Positions 1 to 8,536 of a stretch of DNA of 64,000 nucleotides are shown here, piece by piece. Every line of letters starts with the position of its first letter. Within the stretch, counting starts at the first letter, position 1. This DNA is from Bacillota bacterium. Its GTDB lineage: Bacteria; Bacillota; Clostridia; Tissierellales; MES13. The notes under the pieces are model-generated. The model had not been told where the DNA came from, ran no database searches, and worked only from the letters and a program-made list of their open reading frames with translations. Where the stretch lies: positions 20,419 to 84,418 of the forward strand of contig VENA01000046.1 in assembly GCA_009711785.1 (NCBI GenBank). The letters run 5' to 3'. The position numbers were made by a program, and so were the translations under genes.

Positions 1-324
1 TCTTTAGAGACTCCTATAGGTGAAGAAGAAGATAGTCATTTAGGCGATTTTATACCGGATGATGATGCTCAGGCACCGTCTGAAGCAGCTACCTTTACCC
101 TTTTAAAGGAACAATTAGTTGATGTTTTAGATACACTTACACCAAGAGAACAAAAGGTTCTTAGGTTAAGATTTGGATTAGATGACGGAAGAGCTAGAAC
201 TTTAGAAGAAGTAGGAAAAGAATTTGATGTAACTCGAGAAAGAATTAGACAAATAGAAGCAAAAGCATTAAGAAAACTTAGACATCCAAGTAGAAGTAAA
301 AAACTTAAAGATTTCTTAGAGTAA
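1..324 (+). CDS. rpoD: RNA polymerase sigma factor RpoD (SigA), C-terminal part
   Basis: The window opens inside this gene; 107 codons and the stop remain. The fragment carries sigma region 4: [14 protein letters not shown], then the helix-turn-helix [26 protein letters not shown] that reads the -35 element, and the usual terminal [11 protein letters not shown]. The acidic linker before it ([12 protein letters not shown]) is typical of region 3.2/4 of primary sigma factors in Firmicutes. The product would direct housekeeping transcription. The following genes trmK and Nif3-like are the usual neighbours of dnaG-rpoD in Clostridia. The start, regions 1-3 and the promoter lie outside the window. 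A hairpin terminator follows the stop. Confidence 0.97.
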   Translation, partial: SLETPIGEEEDSHLGDFIPDDDAQAPSEAATFTLLKEQLVDVLDTLTPREQKVLRLRFGLDDGRARTLEEVGKEFDVTRERIRQIEAKALRKLRHPSRSKKLKDFLE

Positions 325-354
325 GAATATTAAATGTTTTTTACTCTAATATAA

Positions 355-390
355 TTAAAGATTCGTCCATAGGGCGAATCTTTAATTACT
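355..390 (+). terminator. hairpin terminator after rpoD
   Basis: An 11-bp perfect stem (355-365 with 375-385) closes a 9-nt loop. The following T content is modest, so termination may be leaky and allow read-through into the HAD-trmK-nif3 genes, for which no clear promoter was seen. Confidence 0.65.
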
Positions 391-409
391 ATTAGAAAAG
401 GAGGATATT

Positions 410-1120
410 ATGAAAGGAATTAAATCAATATTATTTGATCTTGATGGCACTTTACTACCTATGGATATTGAAGAGTTTACCGAAAGTTATTTTAAAGAAT
501 TATCTAAGAAGTTATCTGAATATTTTACTTATGAAGAACTTAAAAAATTAGTATGGACTTCTACAAAATATATGGTAAATAATTTAGAGGAAGATAAATT
601 AAATATAGATGCTTTCTTTGAAGACTTTGATAAAAAAACAAATTATGATTTAGAGGAATTAAAACCTATATTTGATGAATTTTATAATGAAGATTTTAAA
701 GTATTAAAAAATATTGCAAAGCCAAATGAAAAAATAGTGAAGTCAGTAAAGTTTTTAAAGGATAAAGGATATGAAATTATTTTAGCTACAAATCCTTTAT
801 TTCCAAAGGAGGCAATATATCATAGAATACAATGGTCTGGTTTAAATAAAGAAGATTTTGTATTTATTACAACATATGAAAACATGCATTTTTGCAAACC
901 TAATTTAGAATATTACTCAGAAATACTTAATAAAATAGAAAGAAAACCTAGTGAAGTAATGATGGTTGGAAATGACATGCAGGAGGATATTATTGCTAGT
1001 GAATTAGGAATAAAAACTTATCTTATAACTAATCATTTAATTAATAAAAAAAATACGAATCTTGTACCCCATTATAAAGGTACTATAGATGAGTTTTACG
1101 ATTTCACTAAACAACTATAA
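410..1120 (+). CDS. HAD-superfamily hydrolase
   Basis: A 236-residue cytoplasmic hydrolase of the haloacid dehalogenase superfamily, probably a phosphatase. Motif I is DLDGT at residues 10-14, with the nucleophilic Asp10 and acid/base Asp12. Motif II is in ILATNPLFP, motif III Lys is in CKPNLEYY, and motif IV is the acidic pair in GNDMQEDI. The helical cap between motifs I and II (residues 18-110) is of the C1 type. The ATG follows a strong AAAGGAGG at 397-404. It is the first gene of a row with trmK and the Nif3-like gene (19-bp gap, then a 4-bp overlap). The substrate cannot be told from sequence. Confidence 0.85.
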   Translation: MKGIKSILFDLDGTLLPMDIEEFTESYFKELSKKLSEYFTYEELKKLVWTSTKYMVNNLEEDKLNIDAFFEDFDKKTNYDLEELKPIFDEFYNEDFKVLKNIAKPNEKIVKSVKFLKDKGYEIILATNPLFPKEAIYHRIQWSGLNKEDFVFITTYENMHFCKPNLEYYSEILNKIERKPSEVMMVGNDMQEDIIASELGIKTYLITNHLINKKNTNLVPHYKGTIDEFYDFTKQL

Positions 1121-1139
1121 CTTTGATAAGGGGAATTAT

Positions 1140-1829
1140 ATGAGACTTTCACCAAGATTAAAAACGATTTCTAAATTTGTTGAAAAAGACACTATAGTAG
1201 CCGATATAGGTACAGACCATGGATACATACCTGTTTATCTAATAGAAAAAGGAATAGCAAAAGAAGTTATTGCCAGTGATGTAAACAAAGCACCTTTAGA
1301 AAGTGCAAAGGGTTATATTATTAAAAAAGGATTAGAAAATAAAATTGAAACAAGACTTGGAAATGGGTTAAAAGTTTTAAAGCCTAGGGAAGTAGATACA
1401 GTAATAATAGCTGGAATGGGCGGTATTTTGATATCAGAAATTTTATCTGAATCTAGTTTGATAGTGAAAGATATTAAAAACTTTATATTACAGCCTATGG
1501 TCGCATCTGAGCAATTAAGAAGATATTTGTATAATAACAATTTTAAAATAATAGATGAAAAATTATCAAAGGAAGATAATAGATATTATGAAATTATAAA
1601 AGTTCAATTAGGTAAGGACAATATTGAGGATCCAATATTTCTTGAAATAGGTAAAAAACTATTAGAAAATAAAGATCCATTATTAGATTCTTTCCTAGCT
1701 AAAAAACTTAAAAAAATAAGAACAATTTTGAAAAACATAGAGGAAAATGGTAATATTAACAGAAATGATAAATATAATAAATTAAAAATAAAATATAATA
1801 AAATTAAAAGGATGAAGGAGTCTATATGA
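1140..1829 (+). CDS. trmK: tRNA (adenine(22)-N1)-methyltransferase TrmK
   Basis: A SAM-dependent methyltransferase of 229 residues that methylates N1 of A22 in tRNA. The Rossmann SAM-binding motif VADIGTDHGYIPVYL is near the N-terminus, followed by VIASDVN and the family hallmark IIAGMGG with LQPM. The C-terminus is a lysine-rich coiled coil, as in the family. The frame is open from 1089, but the ATG at 1140 with AAGGGGA upstream gives the standard N-terminus MRLSPRLKTISKFV, so I use 1140. The stop overlaps the start of the next gene by 4 bp (ATGA), indicating translational coupling. The rpoD-trmK-nif3 order is conserved in many Firmicutes. Confidence 0.93.
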   Translation: MRLSPRLKTISKFVEKDTIVADIGTDHGYIPVYLIEKGIAKEVIASDVNKAPLESAKGYIIKKGLENKIETRLGNGLKVLKPREVDTVIIAGMGGILISEILSESSLIVKDIKNFILQPMVASEQLRRYLYNNNFKIIDEKLSKEDNRYYEIIKVQLGKDNIEDPIFLEIGKKLLENKDPLLDSFLAKKLKKIRTILKNIEENGNINRNDKYNKLKIKYNKIKRMKESI

Positions 1830-2923
1830 TTACAGAGGATATTATCCGGCTATTAAATATATTTGCACCTTATAAGCTAGATGAAAATGACTATTCAGGG
1901 TTGCAAATAGGGAGTTTAAAAAAAAGAATAAAAAAGGTTTTGTTAGCCTTAGATATAACACAGGATGTTTTAAATGAAGCAATAGAAAATAGTACAGATA
2001 TTATAATAACTCATCATCCACTATTTTATGAAAGTATTAATAATATAAATAATGACACTGTTAAAGGAAAACTAATATCAAGTATAGTAAAAAATAATAT
2101 AAGTGTTTATACAGCTCATAGTAATTTAGATATTTCTCCAGGAGGAATAAATGATAAACTTACAAAATTATTAGATATAAAAAATTCAGAGATAATAAAG
2201 GAAATGTTAGTTAAAAAATTATATAAAATAGTTGTATTTGTACCTTATAAACATGCAGAGGAATTAAGAGAAGTGATTTCTAAAAAAGGAGCAGGTTGGA
2301 TAGGGAATTATAGTCACTGTAGCTTTAATGTAGAGGGAATAGGAACTTTTATGCCTAGAGAGAATACAAATCCTTATATAGGAAAAAAAGATAAATTAGA
2401 AAAGGTGTGGGAAGTAAGAATAGAGACTATAGTTACAGAAGATATCTTAGAAGATGTATTATCAATTATGATTAAGAAACATCCTTATGAAGAGGTTGCT
2501 TATGATATATATCCATTAATCAATAAAACAAAAGTTTATGGTATAGGACGTATAGGTAATATTCAACCAACAAAATTAAAGGATTTTGCACAAAAGGTTA
2601 AAAAGAATTTAGATTGTGGAAATGTTAAAGTTTATGGTAAAATAGACAAAACGATTGAAAGGGTTGCTGTTTGTGGAGGTAGTGGTTCTGATTTAATAAA
2701 TATTGTTAATGATAAAGGGGCTGACGCTTATATAACAGGAGATATTAGACCAGAAGATGCAAAAAAAGCTTTAGACTTAGGATTAAATCTTATAGATGCT
2801 AATTATTATAATACAGAAAAAATAATATTACCTGTAATAAAACAATTCTTAGAAAGCGAAACCAGTAATTTAGAAATTTCTGTTTCAGAATTTGATAATA
2901 TTGCGCCTTTTTCAATAATATAA
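1826..2923 (+). CDS. Nif3-like dinuclear metal centre protein (DUF34, YqfO type)
   Basis: A 365-residue member of the Nif3/DUF34 family, which forms toroidal hexamers with a di-metal site. Metal-binding residues are visible as ITHHPLFY (His63, His64), the later TAHSNLD and, near the C-terminus, ITGDIRPEDA and LIDANYYNTEK. Residues from about 130 to 230 form the extra CutA/PII-like domain (with HPYEEVAYDIYP) present in the long YqfO form. The biochemical role is unsettled; GTP cyclohydrolase I type 2 is an old automatic name and should not be trusted. It starts within the end of trmK with ATGA overlap. Confidence 0.88.
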   Translation: MITEDIIRLLNIFAPYKLDENDYSGLQIGSLKKRIKKVLLALDITQDVLNEAIENSTDIIITHHPLFYESINNINNDTVKGKLISSIVKNNISVYTAHSNLDISPGGINDKLTKLLDIKNSEIIKEMLVKKLYKIVVFVPYKHAEELREVISKKGAGWIGNYSHCSFNVEGIGTFMPRENTNPYIGKKDKLEKVWEVRIETIVTEDILEDVLSIMIKKHPYEEVAYDIYPLINKTKVYGIGRIGNIQPTKLKDFAQKVKKNLDCGNVKVYGKIDKTIERVAVCGGSGSDLINIVNDKGADAYITGDIRPEDAKKALDLGLNLIDANYYNTEKIILPVIKQFLESETSNLEISVSEFDNIAPFSII

Positions 2924-2950
2924 ACATGAAGAGTCGCTAGGAGGTATAAC

Positions 2951-3670
2951 GTGAATCAACTAAAACTTTTATGGCAATTACAAAATTATGATAATAGGTT
3001 AACAGAAATAGAAGAAGAAAAAGAAAATTTAATGGATGAAAAGGACATAGAAGATTTAAATGTGAAATTAATGCAAATTAAATATGATTTAATGAATAAA
3101 AAAACTCAATTTGAAGTTGATAATGAAAAAATTGAAAGACATAACAAAAAATTAAAGGAAATAAATTATAGTATAAAACAAATCGATAATAAACTTTATG
3201 GAGGAGATATATCAAATATTAAACATTTAGAGAAATTGCAACAAGAAGATACTGAACTAAAAGAGACAGCAAATAATTTAGAAACAGATATACTTACTTT
3301 AATGGAAGATATAGAAAAAACAGATAAAGAAATATTAGTACTTGATAAAGAATATAAAAGTTTAGTTAAAACCATAGATAAAATTAAGGAAGAAAAGGAT
3401 GAAAAGCTAAAAGCATTAACTAAAGAAATTGAAGAAATAGAGAATAATCATAAAGATATCATAAAAAAGTTAGATGATGATATGTTAAGAAGATATAAGA
3501 AATTAAAAAGTAGAAAAGGTAAAGCTGTCGTTAAAGTGATAGGTGATAAATGTACAGGCTGTCATATGAATATACCTCTTTCTACTTTATCTAAAATAAA
3601 ATCAAACAGTAAAATTCATTTCTGTGACAATTGTGGTAGAATATTATACTATGTAATGGAAGAGAATTAA
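2951..3670 (+). CDS. zinc-ribbon coiled-coil protein (C4-type, CdsZ/HP0958-like)
   Basis: A 239-residue protein. Residues 1-180 are an almost uninterrupted charged coiled coil; the C-terminus is a C4 zinc ribbon (CTGCHMNIPLSTL and CDNCGRILYY). This architecture defines the DUF164/zf-RING_7 family, whose members include HP0958/FlgZ-like proteins and the clostridial protein called CdsZ. It starts with GTG at 2951, 8 nt after AGGAGG. The family is a constant neighbour of nif3 upstream of rnpB in Clostridia. A nucleic-acid or protein scaffold role is an inference. No membrane segment. Confidence 0.8.
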   Translation: MNQLKLLWQLQNYDNRLTEIEEEKENLMDEKDIEDLNVKLMQIKYDLMNKKTQFEVDNEKIERHNKKLKEINYSIKQIDNKLYGGDISNIKHLEKLQQEDTELKETANNLETDILTLMEDIEKTDKEILVLDKEYKSLVKTIDKIKEEKDEKLKALTKEIEEIENNHKDIIKKLDDDMLRRYKKLKSRKGKAVVKVIGDKCTGCHMNIPLSTLSKIKSNSKIHFCDNCGRILYYVMEEN

Positions 3671-3703
3671 TTATTATTATAAATATTAAAATAAAAAAAG
3701 CAG

Positions 3704-3732
3704 TTGACATAATCTTAATAACATGCTATACT
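3704..3732 (+). promoter_or_regulatory. sigma-A promoter of rnpB
   Basis: A textbook housekeeping promoter: TTGACA at 3704-3709, a 17-bp spacer and TATACT at 3727-3732. Transcription would begin around 3739-3741, just before the mature RNase P RNA. Confidence 0.85.
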
Positions 3733-3755
3733 AGTTTGTACTGAAATAAAAAAAG

Positions 3756-4099
3756 AATTGAGTAAGTCAAACAGTCGCATGCATTTTGCATGAGGAAAGT
3801 CCGAGCTCCATAGAGCACAGATGCTGGATAACGTCCAGTGGGGGCGACCCTAAGGATAGTGCAACAGAGATATACCGCCTGATTATTTCAGGTAAGGGTG
3901 GAAAGGCGAGGTAAGAGCTCACCAGTAACTAGGTGACTAGTTAGCTATGTAAACCCCATCTGGAGCAAGACCAAGTAGAGACGATGAAAAGTAGCTGCTC
4001 GCTACTGTCTCGTAGGTAGGTCGCTTGAACTTATTGGCAACGATAAGTCTAGATAGATGACTGTTTAATACAGAACTCGGCTCATAGATTTACTCAATA
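3756..4099 (+). ncRNA. rnpB: RNase P RNA, bacterial type A
   Basis: Catalytic RNA of RNase P, which matures tRNA 5' ends. The P4/CR-I signature GAGGAAAGTCCGAGCTCC is at about 3790, followed by GCACAG-TGCTGGATAACGTCCAG, the conserved GGCGACCCTAAGGATAGTGCAACAGA, GGTAAGGGTGGAAAGGCGAGG, GGTAAGAGCTCACCAG and, near the end, ACAGAACTCGGCTCAT. The P1 helix pairs ATTGAGTAA (3757-3765) with TTACTCAAT (4090-4098), which sets both ends. The intact GGTAAGAGCTCACCAG element supports type A rather than the Bacillus type B. It has its own promoter and terminator. Confidence 0.96.
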
Positions 4100-4108
4100 T
4101 ATTTTACT

Positions 4109-4138
4109 TACACTACGTAATGACGTAGTGTATTTTTA
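4109..4138 (+). terminator. rho-independent terminator of rnpB
   Basis: Perfect 10-bp stem TACACTACGT/ACGTAGTGTA around a 4-nt AATG loop, followed by TTTTTAAT. Confidence 0.85.
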
Positions 4139-4157
4139 ATATAAAAGGAAGGTTATT

Positions 4158-4871
4158 ATGAAATTATTTATAGAGTTTAATAATAAAGAACTTAGTATAG
4201 ATGTTATTTATAGAGATAGAAAAACTTTAGAAATTCAGATGAAATCTTCTAAAAATATTAGAATACTTTCACCTAAAGGTGTAAAAAAAGAAAAATTAAT
4301 TGATATTATAGAAAATAAAAAACAGTGGATTATTAAAAAAATCCACGAGTTAGAAGTTATAGAGAAAAAGTTAGGTAAAAGAAAATTCCAAACAGGAGGT
4401 ATCTTTTTATATTTAGGAAAAGAATATAAAATGAAGTTAATCTTTAAAGAAAATATCGACAACATAAAAATTAAGTTGCATAATGAAAAATTAAATATAT
4501 ATACTTATACAACTGATAAAATTATTTTAAAGGAAGCATTAAAAAAGTGGTACAAAGAAAAGGCATTAATATTACTTACTAATCGTATAAACAAATATAT
4601 ATTTAAGATTAATAGACCAGTAAGAAAAATAAAAGTTAAGGAGCAAAAAAGTAGATGGGGGAGTTGTTCTTCAAAGGGGGACTTATATTTTAATTATAAA
4701 ATAATAATGGCTCCTATAGAAATTATAGATTATATTGTTGTACATGAACTTTGTCACTTAGTACACTTGAATCATTCTAAAAGATATTGGGGGCTTGTAA
4801 AAAATGTATTACCAGATTACAAAAAGCACAGACAATGGTTAAAAGAAAATGGAAAAGAACTCACTTTTTGA
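4158..4871 (+). CDS. YgjP-like M48-type metallopeptidase (DUF45)
   Basis: A 237-residue protein of the YgjP/WLM-like metallopeptidase family. The zinc-binding motif HELCH at residues 196-200 is followed by VHLNHSKRYW, giving the third ligand region; the preceding signature WGSCSSKGDLYFNYK is typical of YgjP and SprT-type proteins. No signal peptide. E. coli YgjP has been described as a UTP pyrophosphatase, so the true reaction is uncertain. ATG follows AAGGAAGG. It ends at a bidirectional hairpin shared with the convergent cysE. Confidence 0.82.
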   Translation: MKLFIEFNNKELSIDVIYRDRKTLEIQMKSSKNIRILSPKGVKKEKLIDIIENKKQWIIKKIHELEVIEKKLGKRKFQTGGIFLYLGKEYKMKLIFKENIDNIKIKLHNEKLNIYTYTTDKIILKEALKKWYKEKALILLTNRINKYIFKINRPVRKIKVKEQKSRWGSCSSKGDLYFNYKIIMAPIEIIDYIVVHELCHLVHLNHSKRYWGLVKNVLPDYKKHRQWLKENGKELTF

Positions 4872-4895
4872 TTAATTACAAAATAATATTTGAGC

Positions 4896-4931
4896 AAAAA
4901 AATAAGCTCTTTAGTAATAGAGCTTATTTTT
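4896..4931. terminator. bidirectional terminator between ygjP-like gene and cysE
   Basis: AATAAGCTCT (4901-4910) pairs with AGAGCTTATT (4919-4928), flanked by an A-run and a T-run, so it can work on both strands. The cysE stop codon (4924-4926) lies in the 3' arm. Confidence 0.8.
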
Positions 4932-5535
4932 CTGCCTGTTTTTCTAATTTTTCTAGTTCATCTATACGCTTTAATATGTCCATACGCTTGTCCTTTAAAA
5001 AAATAATGTTATCTTCATTATTATTTCTTTTAACGATTTTAGCAGGATTTCCCACAGCAGTACAATTGGAAGGAATATTATTTAAAACGATACTACCTGC
5101 TCCTATTTTAGAATTAGAACCTATTGTAATAGGACCTAATAGTTTAGCACCTGAACCTATAAGTACATTGTCATGGATAGTAGGATGGCGTTTACCAGTA
5201 TCTTTACCAGTCCCACCTAAAGTAACTTGATGATAAATAGTGACGTTATCACCTATTTCTGCTGTTTCCCCTATTACTATACCATTACCATGGTCAATAA
5301 ATAATCTTTTGCCTATAGTTGCACCTGGATGGATTTCTATTCCAGTAAAAAATCTAGAAATATTAGATATTAGTTTTGCAATAAATTTAAATTTATTTAT
5401 ATAAAAAAAGTGAGCCAACCTATATGATAAAACTGCATGTACACCTGGATAAGTAATTAAAATTTCAAACATATTATTAGCTGCTGGGTCTTTTTGTTTT
5501 ACATTATATAATTCTTCTTTTATTTTTTTTAGCAA
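4924..5535 (-). CDS. cysE: serine O-acetyltransferase
   Basis: Transfers acetyl from acetyl-CoA to serine to give O-acetylserine, the first step of cysteine synthesis. 203 residues: an N-terminal helical part with [30 protein letters not shown], then left-handed parallel beta-helix hexapeptide repeats with the catalytic [22 protein letters not shown] and [20 protein letters not shown], then a charged C-terminal coil. It resembles the EpsC/CysE short form of Firmicutes. The start has a CTCCTTTC complement (GAAAGGAG) about 8 nt upstream. Transcribed alone, divergently from dapF. No T-box or S-box leader was seen in front of it. Confidence 0.93.
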   Translation of the reverse strand: MLKKIKEELYNVKQKDPAANNMFEILITYPGVHAVLSYRLAHFFYINKFKFIAKLISNISRFFTGIEIHPGATIGKRLFIDHGNGIVIGETAEIGDNVTIYHQVTLGGTGKDTGKRHPTIHDNVLIGSGAKLLGPITIGSNSKIGAGSIVLNNIPSNCTAVGNPAKIVKRNNNEDNIIFLKDKRMDILKRIDELEKLEKQAEK

Positions 5536-5671
5536 GATATTTCTCCTTTCAAATATGTTTACTTTATTATAACATTTTAATGGCTAAATTTTAAGTTCTT
5601 TTTTTGTTATAATTAATTAGTAGGGACTGTGAGTAAGGACATTGGAAATTTTATTTAAGTGAGGTGGATAT

Positions 5672-6508
5672 ATGTTACAATTTGAAAAAATTCATGGATT
5701 AGGTAATGATTTTGTGATTATAAATGCATTAGATAAGAAAATAAAAAATTATAATGAATTGGCTAAAACGGTTTGTAATAGACACTTTGGCGTAGGAGCA
5801 GATGGAATGATAGTAGCAGAAAAATCATCTTTAGCAGATATTAAAATGCTTTTTTTTAATGCTGATGGAACTGAAGCAAGTATGTGTGGTAACGGCATAA
5901 GATGTTTTTCTAAATTTGTGTATGACAATAAACTTGTAAAAGAAAAGAAATTTGCTGTTGAAACATTAGCTGGAATAATGAAAACAAGAGTTTTATTAAA
6001 TGAAAATAGAGTAGAATTAGTACAAGTTGATATAGGAAAACCTAATTTTTCTGCAAAAGAAATACCAGTCTTTACTAATGATAAATCATTTATTTGTAAA
6101 TCTGTAGATATTGAAGGTAAAGAATATATTATTTCGGCATTAAATATAGGAAGTGTAAATGCTATAATTTATGTGGATAATATTAAAAAAATTGATATAG
6201 AAAGGGAAGGTAAAGCAATAGAAAAAAGTTATCTATTTCCAGAAGGAATAAATGTAAATTTCGTAAAAAAAATAAGTGAAAGAGAGATAGAACTAATTAC
6301 TTGGGAAAGGGGAGTTGGTAAAACCTTAGCATGTGGTACAGGAGCAGCTGCTGCAGTTATCATAGGAAGAAGATATTTTAATTTAAATTCTAAAGTAAAT
6401 GTTAATTTAGAAGGTGGAAGTATTGGAATTGAAGAATATGATGACGGTAGAATTATAATGACAGGTCTAGCAACTTCTGTTTTTAAAGGTGAGTATTATA
6501 ATTATTAA
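5672..6508 (+). CDS. dapF: diaminopimelate epimerase
   Basis: Converts LL- to meso-diaminopimelate for lysine and peptidoglycan synthesis. 278 residues with two homologous halves; the two active-site cysteines are Cys72 in MCGNGIRC and Cys221 in ACGTGAAA. The N-terminal GLGNDFV and RHFGVGADG motifs are also standard. Preceded by GTGAGGTGG; a TATAAT at 5608-5613 in the 136-bp gap from cysE may be its -10, but no good -35 is visible. No lysine riboswitch is present. It is followed by a strong terminator, so it is likely monocistronic. Confidence 0.95.
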   Translation: MLQFEKIHGLGNDFVIINALDKKIKNYNELAKTVCNRHFGVGADGMIVAEKSSLADIKMLFFNADGTEASMCGNGIRCFSKFVYDNKLVKEKKFAVETLAGIMKTRVLLNENRVELVQVDIGKPNFSAKEIPVFTNDKSFICKSVDIEGKEYIISALNIGSVNAIIYVDNIKKIDIEREGKAIEKSYLFPEGINVNFVKKISEREIELITWERGVGKTLACGTGAAAAVIIGRRYFNLNSKVNVNLEGGSIGIEEYDDGRIIMTGLATSVFKGEYYNY

Positions 6509-6519
6509 TATTTTAATAA

Positions 6520-6546
6520 AAAAAGACCCTCAGTGAGGGTCTTTTT
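6520..6546. terminator. bidirectional terminator after dapF and ferredoxin gene
   Basis: AAAAAGACCCTC/GAGGGTCTTTTT, 12-bp stem with a 3-nt loop, A-run on one side and T-run on the other; it can serve dapF (+) and the convergent ferredoxin gene (-). Confidence 0.85.
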
Positions 6547-6559
6547 ATGTAAAATTAAA

Positions 6560-6736
<177 letters not shown>

Positions 6737-6930
6737 TCACCTCCTTGAAACATTTAACATAAATATATAATAGCATATTTTTATTAATAATAAAAGTGTT
6801 TTTTTGGGCTTGTATACAATTTAAATTAAATTAGCACTTTAAATCATTATAATTTTAAATTTTGTATAATAATATATATTGATGTCAAAATTTAATTATG
6901 ATTAGATATTATCTTAACTAATATAGGTAT

Positions 6931-8208
6931 TTAATTATTTGCAATTTTCCTTCCCTCGTTTACATTTACTGTTGAGAGAAGTATTAAACCTAGAATAAAG
7001 AAAGCAATTAATGATATAATACCAAACCTACTAGAACCTGTTAATTGTGCTATTAAAGCAAATACAAAGGGCCCGAATACAGCTGCAAACTTACTAGAAA
7101 TTGCTAAGAAACCAAAGAATTCAGAGGATTTTTTTTTCGGAACCATTGAAGCATAAAGGGATCTGCTTAAGGCTTGACTTCCACCTTGTACTGTACCTAC
7201 TAAAAATGCAAGTACCCAGAAATCGAAAGCTGAATTTAGGAAAAATCCCCAGGTTGTTATTAGGATATATATAGATATAGCAATATATATTGACTTTTTT
7301 GTTCCGACTCTTTTAGCTATTTTACCAAATAATAATGAAAAAGGTATTCCTACAAATTGCGTTAATAATAAAGCACCTATTAAATGCAATTTCCCAATAC
7401 CAACTTCTCTTCCATAGATAGTAGCCATTCTTATAATTGTACCTATGCCGTCATTATATAACCAGAAAGCTAAGATGAATTTAAATAATTGTTTATATTT
7501 TTTTATTTCTTTAAAAGTATTATAGATTCTTTTAAATCCTATTAAAACGTACGAATCTTTTGATACCTTTTGTTTAATATCACGAACGCTTTTAAATAAA
7601 GGTAGGGAAAAAACAAACCACCAAACAGCAACAGTTAAAAAAGTAAATCTAGTGGCTATAACAGTGTTTTTAAAGAAAAAAAGTTTTGGAAATTGAATTA
7701 TAAAAAGATTTATCATTAATAACAATCCACCGCCAAGATATCCCATAGCAAATCCTTTTGAAGATATAGTATCTATATTTTCAGAAGTCGATATTTCGGG
7801 TAAAATGCTATCATAAAAAACATTACCTCCAGAAAATCCTATACTAGCGAAAATAAATAATAAAGAGCAAAGGATATAATCACCAGAATCAACCGTAATA
7901 AGTGATGCTGTAGCTAGGATACCTGTATATGCAAATATTTTTAAAAATCTCATTTTAAGATGAGAAAAATCAGATATAGCACCAAGAACTGGTACCATTA
8001 ATGCCACTATTAACATAGCTATTGATTGAGTATAGCCCCAATAAGAAGTAGCTTTAGCTTTTGATAATGCACTGCCTGCTATGTCTGTATAAAAAATAGG
8101 AAGAACTGTAGCCATAATAGTAGTAGCAAAAGCAGAGTTAGCCCAATCGTAAAAAATCCAACTTTTTATGATTTTGTTGTTATCTTTTTTCGAAAAATCT
8201 AGTGTCAT
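6931..8208 (-). CDS. MFS transporter, UMF1/Atg22-like family
   Basis: A 425-residue membrane protein with about 12 hydrophobic segments and the N-terminal signature KSWIFYDWANSAFATTIMATVLPIFY that marks the UMF1/YxiO (vacuole effluxer Atg22-like) branch of the major facilitator superfamily. A typical MFS loop motif GKIAKRVGTKKS lies between the halves. The substrate is not predictable; yeast Atg22 exports amino acids from the vacuole. It stands alone with over 200 bp upstream and 200 bp downstream, and its start is preceded by GGAGG (complement of CCTCC at 8217). Confidence 0.85.
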   Translation of the reverse strand: MTLDFSKKDNNKIIKSWIFYDWANSAFATTIMATVLPIFYTDIAGSALSKAKATSYWGYTQSIAMLIVALMVPVLGAISDFSHLKMRFLKIFAYTGILATASLITVDSGDYILCSLLFIFASIGFSGGNVFYDSILPEISTSENIDTISSKGFAMGYLGGGLLLMINLFIIQFPKLFFFKNTVIATRFTFLTVAVWWFVFSLPLFKSVRDIKQKVSKDSYVLIGFKRIYNTFKEIKKYKQLFKFILAFWLYNDGIGTIIRMATIYGREVGIGKLHLIGALLLTQFVGIPFSLLFGKIAKRVGTKKSIYIAISIYILITTWGFFLNSAFDFWVLAFLVGTVQGGSQALSRSLYASMVPKKKSSEFFGFLAISSKFAAVFGPFVFALIAQLTGSSRFGIISLIAFFILGLILLSTVNVNEGRKIANN

Positions 8209-8536
8209 AATGTTGCCTCCTTTAAATTTTCATTTTAATCTAATTGAAGTAAAAAACATTTTTCAATTAAAGATTTTAAATTAAAAATAAATATAACCTA
8301 TTAACATTTTGTTACTAATATATTTATTATTATATTTATAACTATAAAACCCTTTTTATTTTATTTTTAACATTCAGTTATAAATATGTTATTAATTCAA
8401 TATTCATTTGAATTAAACATTATATAAAAATACAAAGTGAAGAGAAAATATTTATTAAAATAAGAAATGAATTTGATATAATAATTTCAAGGGTGAAAAC
8501 AAAAATATAAGTTATTATTAAAAGAGGAGTAATAAA
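8209..8536. other. 328-bp intergenic region, divergent promoters presumed
   Basis: Very A/T-rich, no gene visible. The one supported element is an extended -10 TGATATAAT at 8474-8482 oriented to the RocB-type gene; the matching -35 is poor. Nothing resembling a riboswitch or a sigma-54 site was recognised. Confidence 0.4.

Noticed and set aside
4787..5230. Plus-strand frame across the cysE region
   Set aside because: It is the shadow of cysE in the opposite strand and crosses the terminator; no ribosome site.
5536..5671. Lysine riboswitch before dapF
   Set aside because: The gap is only 136 bp and shows none of the conserved lysine-leader elements.
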